Assembly: GCA_030761205.1 (NCBI GenBank)
Contig: JAULJL010000001.1
Coordinates: forward strand, 39,193,145-39,257,144
Origin: Fremontodendron californicum
Lineage: Eukaryota; Streptophyta; Magnoliopsida; Malvales; Malvaceae
Direction of reading: 5' to 3'
Length of the DNA: 64,000 bases
Positions 1 through 12,843 of this stretch are shown here, in pieces. Every line of letters begins with the position of its first letter. Position 1 is the first letter of the stretch. Position numbers and translations under genes: made by a program. The notes beneath the pieces were generated by a model that searched no databases, was not told where the DNA came from, and was given only the letters and a program-made list of their open reading frames with translations.

Positions 1-620
1 TCCAAGCTACTGGCATCAACTACTAAGCAAATTTTCAATCCTAGTTAAGCATAAAATAAACCAACTTGCTTCACATGATATACAATTTCCATGACATTTT
101 CTTAACATATTTAAAATCCCTTATAGTTTGGTGAGTACTGGTTGGGCAAAATTGACAGTATTGGCTTGTCTCATATGACTGAAAGAGACTGCAACTTATT
201 ATATGCATCTCCATTGAAAATGTTGAAATTTGATCACCAAATTCATTTTTCCCTCATAGTTTGGAGTATGCAGAAAAAGAATAAAAGAATTGGGCCAGAA
301 TGTTAATTAGTATTATGTTCCATAATTGTTCCCGTGGAGACAGAGCACTGGCAATGGTGGTGGCCTTGCAAATATAATTGATCATAAAACAAAGATTAGG
401 ATCTATTGAAATCTGTACTTCTTACACTTCTTCTTATACTGCTATTAGGATTTAGGATTGTACATAACGGTGGAGGGTGGGAGCTGTGTCTGGTTACTAG
501 TATTCTTATTGAGTAGCATAATCAAGAATTTTAGAGTTTAACCAAAGTAAAAGTGGAACAGAGTCAAATCATACTTTCAGTTGTTTAAACTTACATATAT
601 ACATGTATGTATATGTAATA
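1..620. other. Gene-free flank at the window start
   Basis: AT-rich DNA with no convincing coding frame, splice pattern or RNA gene. I see nothing in it that supports a feature. Confidence 0.5.
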
Positions 621-831
621 CCTATGTTACTTGGACTCTGATGTGAGTGTCGGATACGGTATGTGTCCGACACGTATATGTTAAGTTTTTTTTTTTTTTT
701 TTTAATAAGTTTTTCTATGTATTTGGAGGATCCTTGGAGGGTCATATCCTCATATTCATATTCGAATATACACCGGACATGAATGTCAGATACAGATACT
801 TAAAGAAAAATGAAGAGTCGGAGCAACATGG
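621..831. mobile_element. Foldback MITE (211 bp)
   Basis: The left end reads CCTATGTTACTTGGACTCT and the right end is close to its reverse complement (AGAGTCGGAGCAACATGG). Inside are related motifs (GTGTCGGATACGG, GTGTCCGACACG, GAGGATCCTTGGAGG). Elements with such 'tatgtt-act-cggactc' ends are common non-autonomous DNA transposons in dicots. A clear target duplication is not visible. The 68-codon frame at 647-853 lies inside it and is not a gene. A degraded second copy lies at about 5964-6130. Confidence 0.6.
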
Positions 832-2450
832 TATAACACAATATCGACAATGAATTAGGTATGCTTCTGGAAGAAGTACGTACCAAAGTCATAAGGCGTA
901 TGATTATTAAATTATAAATGGATATAGACCCTGGACCTGGAGAACCCGGCAATTCTTACAGGCTAACTTAAAGTCAACTAGATTTCTTGCTATTTCTTCT
1001 TTCATCCCATGGTCCTGATTAGGTTATCCATTAATTAGAGACTTAAACACAAGTTTTCTGAAATGGGTTTCCAACTGTTCCTTTATATTTTCTCAATCCC
1101 TAGAGACAAGCTTAATCGATTAAGCCATCCTCATCATGTTTTACAGGGAGACTAAAAGCTAATGTGGGTTTAAAAACTTTGGAAGTTTGAAAAAGGAAGG
1201 AAGGGAAAAACAGAAACTATATATTGAGGGGTTGAATTCAATAGTGGGGGAAATTTTTACTTACAAATAAAAAGTAGGACCAGATCTTTTGCATGATATG
1301 TGTTGGTAAATGCAGATATTAAGATCATGAACGTGACTATTAAGGCCAACAAGTTGATGGCCAGGACGTCAGGTTTTAGATGCATTGGTTGGAAACCTGC
1401 TGAAGCAAGCAAATCAGTTTGTTTAGCTGAAACTTGAAAACTTAGTGTATATACATATATATATATATATATATAATTAAAACTGAACATTTTAAAGGTG
1501 TTATTATATGACATTACAGCTTTATTTAGTCAAATCACACTCTGGTCCACCCGACAAGGAACCTTGGTTGAAGGACCAAATTCTCTATTACTATTCTTTG
1601 TGTGTATGAAAAGTCTGAACGTTTACTAACTAATTTGAAGAAGAGACGATGGGGGGTTTTACTTTTGCAGTGTAAGTTTTTGTGTAGAAAAAAAAAGGAA
1701 AAAACTATAGCCAAAAATGGTCTCTCTCACTCTTGGGGCTGTTGGGAATTGACATTGACACTAACTATATTGACAAATGATAAATAAAAGAAGGGTTTAG
1801 GTTTGAAAGAGCTTAGCTTATGAAATAAGGTAAGTTCTCAACAATCTTGCAGAAGTAAGAACCAAGGAATTATTGCAATCTCAAAAATACCCCAGGAATA
1901 ACTAATACTTGTACTCATTGCAAAATCTAAATTTCTTTCGATAATTAGCTCAAGCCTCAAAGCATTTAGATTAGGATATATTCGACCTTTGGGGTCACTG
2001 TTCTTTCAAAACTGGAAATCTGTAGGATTTGCTCTTAGCTTACATCCCCAATTATAACTAGTTAATTAATGAATAGTAGGAAGATTCAGTTCACATCTGA
2101 GACCCTTTTTTTTTTCAGGTTTTGGTGGACTTTTGCCATGTTCATATATATGCTATAAATGCAAAGATACAATTTCTGGTGAATGATTCTCATGCTGTCT
2201 AAATTTAGTTTTCTCAAAAATTTGGGTCGAATTAATTATCGTGTGAAGAATGTCTCTTATGACTTATTTACAGGAAAAAAAAAAAAAAAACTGGTGTTGA
2301 TTTGGGGTGTTTGCTGCACCAACTTCTCCTCTAACTGTGTACAATCCTAGGGTCAAAATATCCTCATTTGTCTTCTTCTAACAAAATAACTAGCTACCTT
2401 GTTTGTTGCAATTTTGTTTTCACCCATCTTATTAGATTTATTTGGATATG

Positions 2451-2495
<45 letters not shown>

Positions 2496-3876
2496 ATCAA
2501 CGATGATTTCCCTAGGTATTCCCCAGTTAATAGTTTCTTCTGTTGAAATGCTGAAGATGTGCTAAAACTCTTTTATGTATATAGTTAAGAGCCAGAAGTT
2601 GGGGGTTCAAGCAATGCTAAAAACCAAATTGTTTCCTTTTTCCCCTTCCAAAACTAGCCTAAGAATTTCAAAGTCAAATGCATGTTAGTATCAAGACTCC
2701 TTTTTTTATATATATATTTTATGCAGTTTATAAAAAAAAATTTGTACAAAAAAATCGCAATTTAAAAATAAAAAAAAAAGATTGTAGATATTTAAATTCG
2801 AATGTAGACTTGTTGAATACCATTTCTTAAAAATAGATGGAAATCGATTAAATTCTGTGATTTTATAATTCCTTTATAGTTGGATTAAGTATCTAGTGCA
2901 ATTGCACTTCCCTTATTAAATTAGAAAATGTTTTTATTAATATCTTGGCTGTTATGACAATTTTAACCCCCAAAGAAATTGTGTTGAATTCCTCTTTAAT
3001 GGAAACAAAATGAGAGATGAAATTACAAAAGAGACTATATATGTACTAAATGAATGTTCCCCAATTGTATTAGCTAATGATCAATCGGTTAAGTAAGAAA
3101 TTTTTTTTTTCTTCTTCAAAGAAGTTGGTAAATGTTTTAATTCAAGTTGAATAATTGTGAGATAGACATATATAAATTAAAATTTTTCATAATAGATTTA
3201 TATAACCAATAAATTAAAAAAAAACAAAAATAAAAAAACTTAACCATCAAAACTAAAATTAAATAATGCTACTGCCTGTTACACATTTTTAATATTTAAT
3301 AATTTTTGGTTCATGGCAAGGTGTGTGTCGTCGTATATTGTAGGAAGAAAGTAATTAAATAAATAATGTTGTATTAATTATATATATGTTTATTTTAGGA
3401 GAAACTATCATAAAATTATTAGATTTTACATGTAAAATTAATAGAATAACATTTATATATTTTTAAGTATAATAAAAATTAAAAAAAAAAATAAGACATG
3501 TAATAACTTTTTAATTCATTTATACCAAATTTAACTAAAATATAAAAAATGATATTTTAATGCGTAGATTTTCTAAATTTAAGTGTCGATCATGAAATCT
3601 AAAATAAATAGTAAGACGTTAAAGAGTTTGAAGCCATGCAATGCAAAAAATATGACGAAATATATTGTCCTTCTCCCTTTGCGTGCATGAAATGGGTTTC
3701 CTAGTTTTGACCAATTTCACCTAGCCACGTTTTACGAAATCCGATTTGCGTTTTCCCCTGTTGAAAAGACATTGCTGTCTGCTCTTTTTTCTCACATTAC
3801 CTAATCAGTGTACTATATTTTTAATCTTCATTATTCAACATTTTTTATACTATTAATTAATTAACTAACTAATGTG
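832..3876. other. Gene-free region upstream of the MYB gene
   Basis: About 3 kb of AT-rich intergenic DNA with several homopolymer and TA runs. Short open frames (1257-1514 minus, 1602-1787 plus) have low-complexity translations and no domain. The last few hundred bases are presumably the MYB promoter; a W-box-like TTGACC lies near 3707. Confidence 0.5.
2449..2490. repeat. (TA)n microsatellite
   Basis: An almost uninterrupted TA run broken by one TACATA. Confidence 0.85.
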
Positions 3877-3884
3877 TATAAATA
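3877..3884 (+). promoter_or_regulatory. Probable TATA box of the MYB gene
   Basis: TATAAATA lies 110 bases before the MYB start codon, a normal distance for a plant TATA box with a short 5' leader. The leader between them is purine-rich (AAAGCAAAGCAAAGG). Confidence 0.5.
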
Positions 3885-3986
3885 ACATGGTTGATGAGTT
3901 TTGGTGGTGAAAGAGGGAAGCCAAGAAAACCAAAGCAAAGCAAAGGAAAGAAAATAAAATAAAAGAGAGAATAGAAAATTAACAAC

Positions 3987-5216
3987 ATGGGAAGATCTCC
4001 TTGTTGTGATGATCAGAATGGCCTCAAGAAAGGACCTTGGACACCTGAAGAAGACCAAAAGCTGGTTCACTACATAAACCAGCATGGCCACGGTAGTTGG
4101 AGAGCCCTGCCTAGGCTTTCAGGTTCAAATTTTAATTATCCTAATTCAATTTTTTTTTGAAGAGGATAGTTTCTCTAATCAATTTTTTTTTGTCATTGCA
4201 GGTCTGAACAGATGTGGCAAGAGCTGTAGGCTAAGGTGGTCAAATTACTTAAGGCCCGATATCAAGAGGGGCAAGTTTTCTCAAGATGAAGAGCAAACAA
4301 TTCTGCATTTGCATTCCATTCTTGGAAACAAGTAATTCTAACAAAATTTGATTAATTTCATCAAACAATTGAAATTCACTTCTCTTCTCTGTGTTTAATT
4401 TAATTAATTCTTATCTTTTTTTTTGTTTTGGGTAAAAGGTGGTCAGCCATTGCAACACATCTGCAAGGCCGCACGGATAATGAAATCAAGAACTTCTGGA
4501 ATACCCATTTAAAGAAAAAATTGATTCTGATGGGTATTGATCCAATGACCCATCAACCAAGAACTGACATCTTTGTAAGCTTGCCTCAACTCATAGCCCT
4601 TGCTAACCTTAGAGACCTCGTCGAGAGTACTCATCCGTTAGATGACCAAGGTCTGAGATTACAGGGAGAAGCTGCTCAGTTGGCTAAGCTTCAATACCTA
4701 CAATTTCTTATCCAATCTGCAGCTTCAATGAACAACAACAACAACTCATATTCCCAAAATGGCATTGCAGACATGGAAGCTTTCAACTTATTAAATTCAT
4801 CAGTTCCTGATGATCATATCATAGAAAACCAGATGGTTCTAAATTCAGCCCAATTTTCACTTGGAAATGCTACCTCTCAACCACTCCACCATCCCATTCC
4901 CACTCTATTTTCTCACTTACCAGAACCAGACCCACAAGTCCCTTTCAGTTTCCAAACATCGTTGAATAGTGAGAAAACATCATTGAACAGTGAGATGGGA
5001 CACTGTTCTAACTTTACAATGGTCAGCCAAGGAGATAACCAAACCGATAACTCATCATCATGGCTTCTTCCATCCCCTACCTTTCCTCCAACAGCGACCG
5101 AGACATCACTCAGCAATCCAGGAGATGCAAGCAGTACTTCTAGCTACAATGGAGCCGCTTCTCCCTACTGGCCTGAGCTCTATTTCGATGACTCTATCAT
5201 GCATGAGATTTCTTAG
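3987..5216 (+). CDS. R2R3-MYB transcription factor, AtMYB53/92/93-like (three exons)
   Basis: Predicted exons are 3987-4122, 4202-4331 and 4439-5216, with GT/AG introns of 79 and 107 bp. The joined frame encodes 347 residues. The protein opens with MGRSPCCDDQNGLKKGPWTP, typical of plant R2R3-MYBs. R2 (about residues 14-64) and R3 (about 67-115) carry the regular tryptophans and the recognition-helix motifs LNRCGKSCRLRW and GRTDNEIKNFWNTHLKKKL. Both introns sit at the standard positions inside the MYB domain, after the Ser of RLS and within the Lys of GNK. Just after the domain, IDPMTHQPRTD and LPQLIALANLRDL match the clade of Arabidopsis MYB53, MYB92 and MYB93, known for suberin control and lateral-root development. 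The C-terminal part is Ser/Asn/Pro-rich, acidic at its end and probably activating. A small duplication (TSLNSEK/TSLNSEM) is visible. It is expected to be nuclear. No break was found; the clade assignment is less certain than the family. Confidence 0.95.
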
Positions 5217-5777
5217 ATGGTATTTAATTAAGAGTTTGATAGTCTTGGAGTTTGCTTTTACTGTAGATAAATATTGCATCTCATGCTTTACTTCCTCTTA
5301 TTATACCCAAATATCATATTTATACAGCCTATATATGTATACAGTTTTTTGTGTACATAATTTTGGGATAATAATTATCAAATGATCAAACCGGGGTTTT
5401 TGTTGTTCCTGTAATATTATATAGTTATATACAGCATTTTGGTTTGTATTTTCTTTTAGCAATCAATTCCAGTTGTGATTATGGTCCATGAACACCATAC
5501 AATGATCAGTCCATAGAAGTAGGGGTTTTCCATGCATTCTCAACAAATGCGATCTGCAATTGTAAACTTCTTTTATTTCAACATAATTATAATGGTAAGT
5601 AAATAAACTCAGAATTCTAGCTCTACGTCTGATCTATTACGGTCAGCCAGGAACAGGAAGTCTCTGGATGCTAATACATTTAATCCATACTTAATCAGTA
5701 ATATATATACATGACCTTTTTAGCAGAAAAATTAAGAGACAGCCTAGAAAATTAATATATCCCTCGTATAACAGTTG

Positions 5778-5780
<3 letters not shown>
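5217..5780 (+). other. MYB 3' UTR and flank
   Basis: No gene follows within this stretch. An AATAAA at 5602-5607 could serve as a poly(A) signal, but other AT-rich signals are closer to the stop codon and the 3' end cannot be fixed from sequence. Confidence 0.4.

Positions 5781-5834
<54 letters not shown>
5781..5834. repeat. (TA)n microsatellite
   Basis: About 27 uninterrupted TA units followed by CACACACA. It is likely to be length-variable. Confidence 0.95.
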
Positions 5835-5841
<7 letters not shown>

Positions 5842-5878
5842 TTATCCGAAAGGAAAAAAATCAAATAAACCAATGAGT

Positions 5879-5940
5879 TGTTAGCTAAGTGACACTGGAG
5901 TCGGGCTGCAGGGTAGAGGATCTCGAGTTCAAACCTTTAA
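5879..5940 (+). mobile_element. Possible tRNA-derived SINE head
   Basis: TTAGCTAAGTGACACTGG resembles an RNA polymerase III box A. About 30 bases later GAGTTCAAACC resembles box B (consensus GGTTCGANNCC). This spacing and order are seen in tRNA-derived SINEs. No poly(A) tail or target duplication could be fixed, so this is tentative. Confidence 0.3.
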
Positions 5941-5963
5941 TTGCTATGTTATTCAGATTCATA

Positions 5964-6130
5964 AGAGAATATCGATTACGGGTATGTGTTTGATACGGAT
6001 ATACATAATTTTTTAAAAAAAATTTCATATATTTAGAAATCATATCTTATACTCCGAATATGTGTCAGACATAAGTGTTGGATACGGATATATAAGTTAG
6101 AGTAAATAAAGAGTCCGAGTAATATAGACT
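5964..6130. mobile_element. Degraded copy of the foldback MITE at 621-831
   Basis: It contains GGGTATGTGTTTGATACGG, GAATATGTGTCAGACAT, GTGTTGGATACGG and the terminal AGAGTCCGAGTAATATAG, matching motifs of the first copy. The left terminus is lost or diverged. Confidence 0.5.
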
Positions 6131-6669
6131 AGTTGTACCCAAAAAGACAAAAAAAGAAAGAAAAATATCTAAAAGACATAATAGGTCACGGCTGAACTGA
6201 AAGATATATATATATATATATATATGCAAATATTTCTGATAAACTTAAGCTCTTCAAATTTCAAAGATGTATAGTTTCTTTGAAATGCGTTGTTAAATTA
6301 AAGTTTTGGATCAAAACATCACTTTTAAAGCCTTTTAACGCTACTTTAATAAAATTGTGAACTTTTCTCATAATATCGTTGCAGTGTGTAATTTCTCAAT
6401 GTTTTACTAGAAATGTTATCAAATTAATATGAGAACCTGTTATAATGAAAAATACCACCCTCTCGCAAATTGTTGCTAAAGGTGCCAAAAAGAAAATTGC
6501 AGCTAGATCAAAATAGAAACAACGATTTTAAAATTTGACACCATTAAAAAAATACTGCCAAATAATGCTATAAGAGCTTAAATTTGTTAAAATGCCAATT
6601 CTATATTGCACGATAAAATACAGGGAAATTCCCTTTTATATTCTTAAATATAAAAATATATATATATGT

Positions 6670-7049
6670 TGTTGGATAATAATATGGTCCACATGATAAT
6701 TTAATAAAGTCAAGATAATTATTTAATTATCTTGATAAATACTTAGATGATATTATCCTAGTAAATCCTATTCAAGTTAAACTACTCTAGTGATAAGAGT
6801 TAAAGATAACTTCTCTATCTCAGTAACTGATAAGGATAAAGATTCCTTGATGGTAGAATTCGACTTTATCAATTATCTAGTATAGGTCCCTAGTCTAGTT
6901 TATAAATTGTCTGTGAAACCATTTCAAACACAAGAAATAAACTAGAAGGCATATACTAAAGTAAGAGAGTTTCTTTGAGTGTTTGGAGTAAGATCGCGTT
7001 CTTGATCAACAATGGCTGCAGGTACGCTTTTAGTTTTTAATTTCTAACA
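6670..7049 (+). repeat. 5' LTR of the degenerate copia element
   Basis: It runs from TGTTGG to TAACA and is 380 bp. It differs from the 395-bp right LTR by scattered substitutions and small indels, including an insertion in the right copy near 13101. A TATA-like TTTATAAATTG lies at about 6899. Confidence 0.88.
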
Positions 7050-7063
7050 GTTGATATCAGAGC
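7050..7063 (+). other. Primer-binding site of the copia element
   Basis: GTTGATATCAGAGCC abuts the LTR. It is one or two changes from TGGTATCAGAGC, the usual plant copia site complementary to initiator methionine tRNA. Confidence 0.75.
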
Positions 7064-9300
7064 CATCTCTCTAGCTATTTTGTTCAAATCTTAAGTATGT
7101 TTTTTAAAGCATGCATGCATATTGATTTGCTTCAGAATTATGTTTTAGGGTTTTGAATGCTTTTAATTTTATTTTAAGTATGAAACAAGAAATTTGAGAG
7201 AAACCCCAAAATCTTATTAGAAATTATGTTTTGGGGTTTTGGAATCTTTTGCATGAAACAAGAAATTTGAGAGAAACCCTAAAATCTTGTTAGAAATCAT
7301 GTTTTAGGGTTCTGGAATATTTTAATTTTATTTTAAGCATGAAACAAGAAAGTTGAGAGAAAACCTAAAATCTTGTTAGATTGGTTTGATTTTTGTTGTT
7401 CTTAATCAAATTGATACTTGATTTATGTTAATGTAGCATAAAATTATGTTTTAGGATTTTGTAAGTTTTTAACTTTATTTTAAAGCATGAAACAATAACT
7501 CTAAAATCTAGTTAGTGATTTGATTCTTATTGTTCTTAATCAAATTGTTACTTGGTTTATGTTAATCTAGCATAAAATCATGTTTTAGGGTTTTTACATG
7601 ATTGAATGATAAATATTTATGCTTGAATTTTCTGGAATTTTATTTCATTGTAAAATATTTGGCATGTTGAGAATATGTTAGGAGTATGAACTCTCCCCAT
7701 AAAGTGACCAATATTTTTGTACTCTCAACCTAAGGTATGAAGTGCATTATTAAATATTTAGTAAATTTATTTTTTTTTACTAATTTTAAATTTCAATCTT
7801 ATCTGTAATATGCACATTAATATGCCATGAAATTTATTAGTTCTGATTCTTGGGCACATTTTTGTAAGTTATTGTAGCATGTATGTTCCTTTTATGGAAT
7901 GCATATATTATGCCATGAACATGCTATATGTTATAATTATGTGAAATTCCGCTGCAATTTTTATGCAATAAATTTTTCTGCATAAAGGCATGTTGTCATT
8001 ATTCAAGTTCTAAATCACTAGCTTGGGATTAGCCACAACGTATTAGATTATTTGATTTAGATAAATTGGTAGTTTAAAGAACTACATAAGGTAAATGACA
8101 TATAAACTTATTTTACTAAATTTAGTATTTCAATCTTAATAGCAATAGGCACAATTATGCCATAAAATTTGTTCATTTATTCTGACTATGATAATGATCT
8201 TGGGCATATTTCATATGTTATTAAATCATGTATGCAATACATGTATTATGTCATTAATAAAGTTCTAAATCACTAGCTTAAGAATAGCCACAGCATCTTA
8301 AGTTGGTTGATTTAGATAAAATTAGTAGTTATTTAAAATAAAGTTTTCTTTAAATAACTACATATGGAAAATGACATTAATATGTAATTATTTATGATAT
8401 ATTTGCAATATGTTAATTATTGCATGATATAATGTTATCTTTCTCTGCGATCATTTGCAATAAATTTTTGCATACATGTTAGATGTCATTATTAAAGTTC
8501 TAAATCACTAGCTTGAAAGTAGTCACAGCATCTTAAGTTAAGTGGTTTAGATAAATAATTAGTTATTTAAAATAACGTTTTTTATTTAAAGAACTACATA
8601 CGGATAATGACATCGATATAGAATAATTTATTGCATAAAAGTTAGATGTCATTATTAAAGTTCTAAATCATTAGCTTGAGAGAAGCCACAGCATATTAAG
8701 TTGATTGATTTAGATAAAGTTAGTAGTTATTTAAAATAAAGTCTTTTTTAATAACTATATAAGGAAAATGACATTAATATGGATATGCAATAAATTTTAT
8801 GTATATTGGATGTTATTATTAAAGTTATAAATCATTAGCTTGGGAGTAGCCACAGCATCTTAAGTTGATTAGTTTAGATAAAATAAGTAGTTGTTTAAAA
8901 TAAAGTTTTTCTTTAAATAACTACATAAGAAAAATAACATCGATAAAAAAAATATTTTATAGAAAAATTAGTTATTTATCCCACAAGGAGATAATTAATT
9001 TTTTATAAAGTGATAATACAGGATACCATCAAAAGCAAATTTTTCCTAGGCCCACAGGTATGGATTATTTAATTTTGGTGTTTTAGTTGTTGTTTTATCA
9101 TAAAGTTATGTAAATTCATATACATGATGCACATTTGCCCACAAGAAGGGTTGAATTTACTATTTGAATATAAAGGTGATTTATTCAAAATAAAGGATTA
9201 TTTTCACAGCATGATTGTGTTCTTGTATTTTGCAGTTATTTCTACTATTTTGATATATGAGGTGCTATAAGTTCAATGTTATTTGGTGATGAAATTACTT
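7064..9300 (+). repeat. Long copia leader with degenerate tandem repeats
   Basis: No coding frame. From about 7180 to 7600 a block with AAACAAGAAATTTGAGAGAAA and ATGTTTTAGGGTTTT recurs four to five times. From about 7996 to 8960 a second unit of roughly 160-260 bp, marked by AAGTTCTAAATCACTAGCTT then AGCCACAGCAT, recurs at about 8003, 8264, 8486, 8657 and 8821. The units are diverged and differ in length. Confidence 0.75.
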
Positions 9301-12300
9301 GATTGAAAGGAGATAATTGAGCTATTTTTTGGGTGTAAGGACCTTGACTTGGCGTTTCAGGGGACAAACATGTCCTCAACAAATCAAGTACGCAAAGGTA
9401 AATGGATTTGCATGTACAGTGGGAGAAACTAACCGTTTAAGTATGATGTACATCAAATCCTATATTAGTAAGTCCATCCGAGGTTCCACCCCAGATTGTG
9501 ACAATGTCAATGGATTACTTGAAAGCCATTGAAAACAAGTTTATTAAACTTGATAAGGCTTTGGCTACCACCTTAATAAGGAAGCTTTTAGGAATAAAGC
9601 ATAACAATTCTAAAAACGTGCATGGGCATATTATGGAATGTGAGTGATATTGTTGCTCAACTTAAGTTTTAGAAATTGAGTTATCTGAGTTATTTTTATC
9701 ACTTTTATATTCAACTATTTTCAAATGAGAATAAACACACATAAAGTAAAATGGTCTATAAATGAACTCTTAACTATGTGTGTTCAAGAAGAAGAGAAAT
9801 TGAAGGATGAGAAACTAGATATAGATTCCTAATTACTCATGATAAAAGGGGTGATAGGAAGGGCAAATGTTTCTAAAAGTGAAGAAGGAAGGAAAAACGT
9901 CAATAAAGAAAAATGACGTCAAATCCTTCTTTTGTAGGAACACTTAAACATATAAAGAACGATTGCCTAAAGTATAGAAGAAAGCTCAAAAAGAAAGGTA
10001 AACTCATTTTTGTGTATGTTATGAATCTCTTTTTTGATGTTCCTCATAATACATGGTGGTTAGACTCTGGATCAACAAATCATCTACTACCATGTAAGGT
10101 TTCATAAAGCTAAAGAAATCGAAGGAAAGTGGGAGAAACATCAATTTCGGAAATCGATTACCATACAAGTGGAAGGAATATGGACTCTCAGGATCATTTT
10201 GAAATCAGGATCTATTTTAAACTTTGAAGAAACCTTTTTTTTTTATGTTCTATCTTTTCCAAGAAATTGTGATTTCTATTCCTAAATTAGAAAATTTGGG
10301 TTTTGAACATTAAGTTTAAAATTTCTATTGTTGAAATTTCAAAAGATAATGTTTCTATTGATTTTTTCATTTATAAAATTGCTATGGATCCTGATCATGA
10401 TAATAGTTTGTTAACTATGCATTCGATTTCTGATAGTAAAAGATATGCTATAAACTCTTACAAGTTGTGGTATAAAAGATTGTGTTATATCTCTATACAT
10501 AAATTTAGGAGATTGGTAAATGATGGAGTCCTTAAAACTCTTGATTTTATTGATTTTGACACTTGTGTTAGTTGTATTGAGGAAAACAAACTAACAAGTC
10601 CACAAAAGGAGCTATAAGAAGTACTAAATTTAAGAGATCATACACTTTCCCCTGAGTTTTGGTATTGTTGCCTAGAAATTGCAATTTATGTCTTAAATAA
10701 AGTTCCAACAAAATCAGTTTCTGAAACTTTTATTGGAATAGTTGGAAATCAAGATCAAGACATTTATACACTTGGGGTTGTCTAGTTAAAGTGAATGTCT
10801 ATGACCCAAACATAAGTAAATTGGATCCAAGAACAGTTAACAGTTGTAGGCTATACAGTTAACTCAAAGGGGTATAGGTTTCACTGTCCCTTGCATTCAT
10901 CTAGAGTTGTTGAAGCTATAAATACTAAGTTCTTGTGGATTATGAGTCCAATGAGAGTGACTTTCCTCATAAGATTGATATTGAGGAATAAATTAAAATG
11001 GATGAATCTCTTATAAAGGGCTTGATTGTTTTTCAAGACAAACCTTTTGATTTAACTGGAAAAACAATCAAATCAAGAACATCCTTTACAAGAGAATAAC
11101 AATCTCACTGACAATTCTATTATAGTAGAATTGAAAAGATCCAACAAGACAATAAAACTAGCTATTTCTAATGATTTGTTGTATACATGCAAAAGTCTAA
11201 TTTTGATATTGAATTTAAAGATGATCTTGTTTTCACAAACCATGAGTAGTGAAATTCTACACTCTGGCATAAAGCTATGATAGAAGAGATGAAATCAATG
11301 GCTAACAATCCAGTCTAGGAACTCGTTGAATTACCATTTGGTAATGTTGAACGAAATAAGGTTAAACTTGTTGCCAAAGGTTTCATTCAAAGTGAAGATG
11401 TTGATTACTATGAAACCTTCTCTTCAGTTTCTAAGAAGGATTCATTCAGAATTATCATAACTTTGGTAGCTCATTTTGATTTAGAGTTACATCAAATTGA
11501 TGTGAAAACAACTTTCTTAAATAGAGATATTGAAGAACAGGTATACATGATTCAACCTAAAGGTTTCTTTGAGAATAGTAATTTGGTTTGCAAATTAAAG
11601 AAATCAATATGGACTAAAACAAGCATCAATTGGTATATAAAGTTTCAGAATGTCGTAACATCATTTGGTTTCACTGAAAATGTTGTTGATCCTTGTATAT
11701 ACCTTAAGGTCAGTGGGAGTAAGTTCATATTTTAGTCTTATGTTGATGTTATTGTTCGTGCAAACAGTAATTTAGCTTTGTTATATGACACAAAAACTTT
11801 TCTTTCACAAAACCTTTTGATATGAAAGATTTGGGTCAAGCCTCTTATGTCATAGGCATAGAGATTCATAGAGATAGGTCTGAAAAGACATTAAGTCTAT
11901 CTCAATCAGCTTATATCAAAAGGGTTTTAGAAAGATATAGGATGCAAAGTTGTTCATCTATAGTGGCACCAATTGTGAAACGGAAATTCAGTTCAAGCCA
12001 GTTTTCCCAAAACAATTTGGAAAAGAAGCAGATGAAAGATATTACATATGTATTTGTTGTTGGTAGCCTTATGTGTGGACAGGTTTGTACATAACTTGAC
12101 ATAAGGTTTGTAGTAGGAATATTTGGTAGATATTAAAGTAATCATGGCCTTGATCATGTGAAATCTGCTACAAGAATTATGCTATGAAGCAACATCACAG
12201 GCATTAAGATTGAGATATTTTATCTCTGATTAAAGAGTTTTTAATTTTTGTAAGGTTATTGAGTATTATGACGACTCTTCTACGGTATTCTTTTATAAGA

Positions 12301-12480
12301 ATGATAAAAGTGAAAATCACAACAAGTGCATCGATATAAAGTATCTTGTTGTTAAAGATCATGTAAAGAAACAAGAAATGGATATTCAACACATTAATAT
12401 TAACTTGATGGTCGCAGATCCCATGATTAAAGCATTGTCGACAATACAGTTTATTATCATGTGGATCATATGAGACTAAG
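9301..12480 (+). pseudogene. Broken copia gag-pol
   Basis: Fragments in order are: a gag-like segment (about 9310-9700); a nucleocapsid-like knuckle (HIKNDCLKYRR, about 9945); a protease core WWLDSGSTNHLLP (about 10050-10092); a GAG-pre-integrase segment LWYKRLCYISIHKFRRLV with CVSC (about 10465-10580); reverse transcriptase (QIDVKTTFLNRDIEEQVYM, about 11490-11550), where the usual YVDD has become YVDV after a stop (about 11740); then a connection/RNase H remnant (about 11822-12200). Most of the integrase catalytic core seems missing between about 10620 and 10760. It is dead, with many stops and frameshifts. Confidence 0.85.
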
Positions 12481-12843
12481 TAATTTCTGTTAAAGTGCTG
12501 TTTGACTTGTTTAACATGCTTAATTTTGTTATTTCACATTCTTAGAATTTATGAACATGTTTCAGTTTGTGTACATAAAGTTTACATGTTTGTTTGGACC
12601 TTGAATGACTACAGAAAAATCATTCATAAAGTATTATCTCATAAAGTGCTTATTTAGAGAGGATCATACATTGTAATACATGGAAGGAAATGTTCGAATT
12701 AGAATGCTACCGCCATGATTCGTGTTATATGAATCTTTAATTGAGTGGGAGTTTGGCTAGAGTAATTATGGCCATATTAAGTTTTGGATTTAAATATCAC
12801 TTATTCCAGTTTTTGGTTTTATCATATGGGTCAAGTGGGAGAA

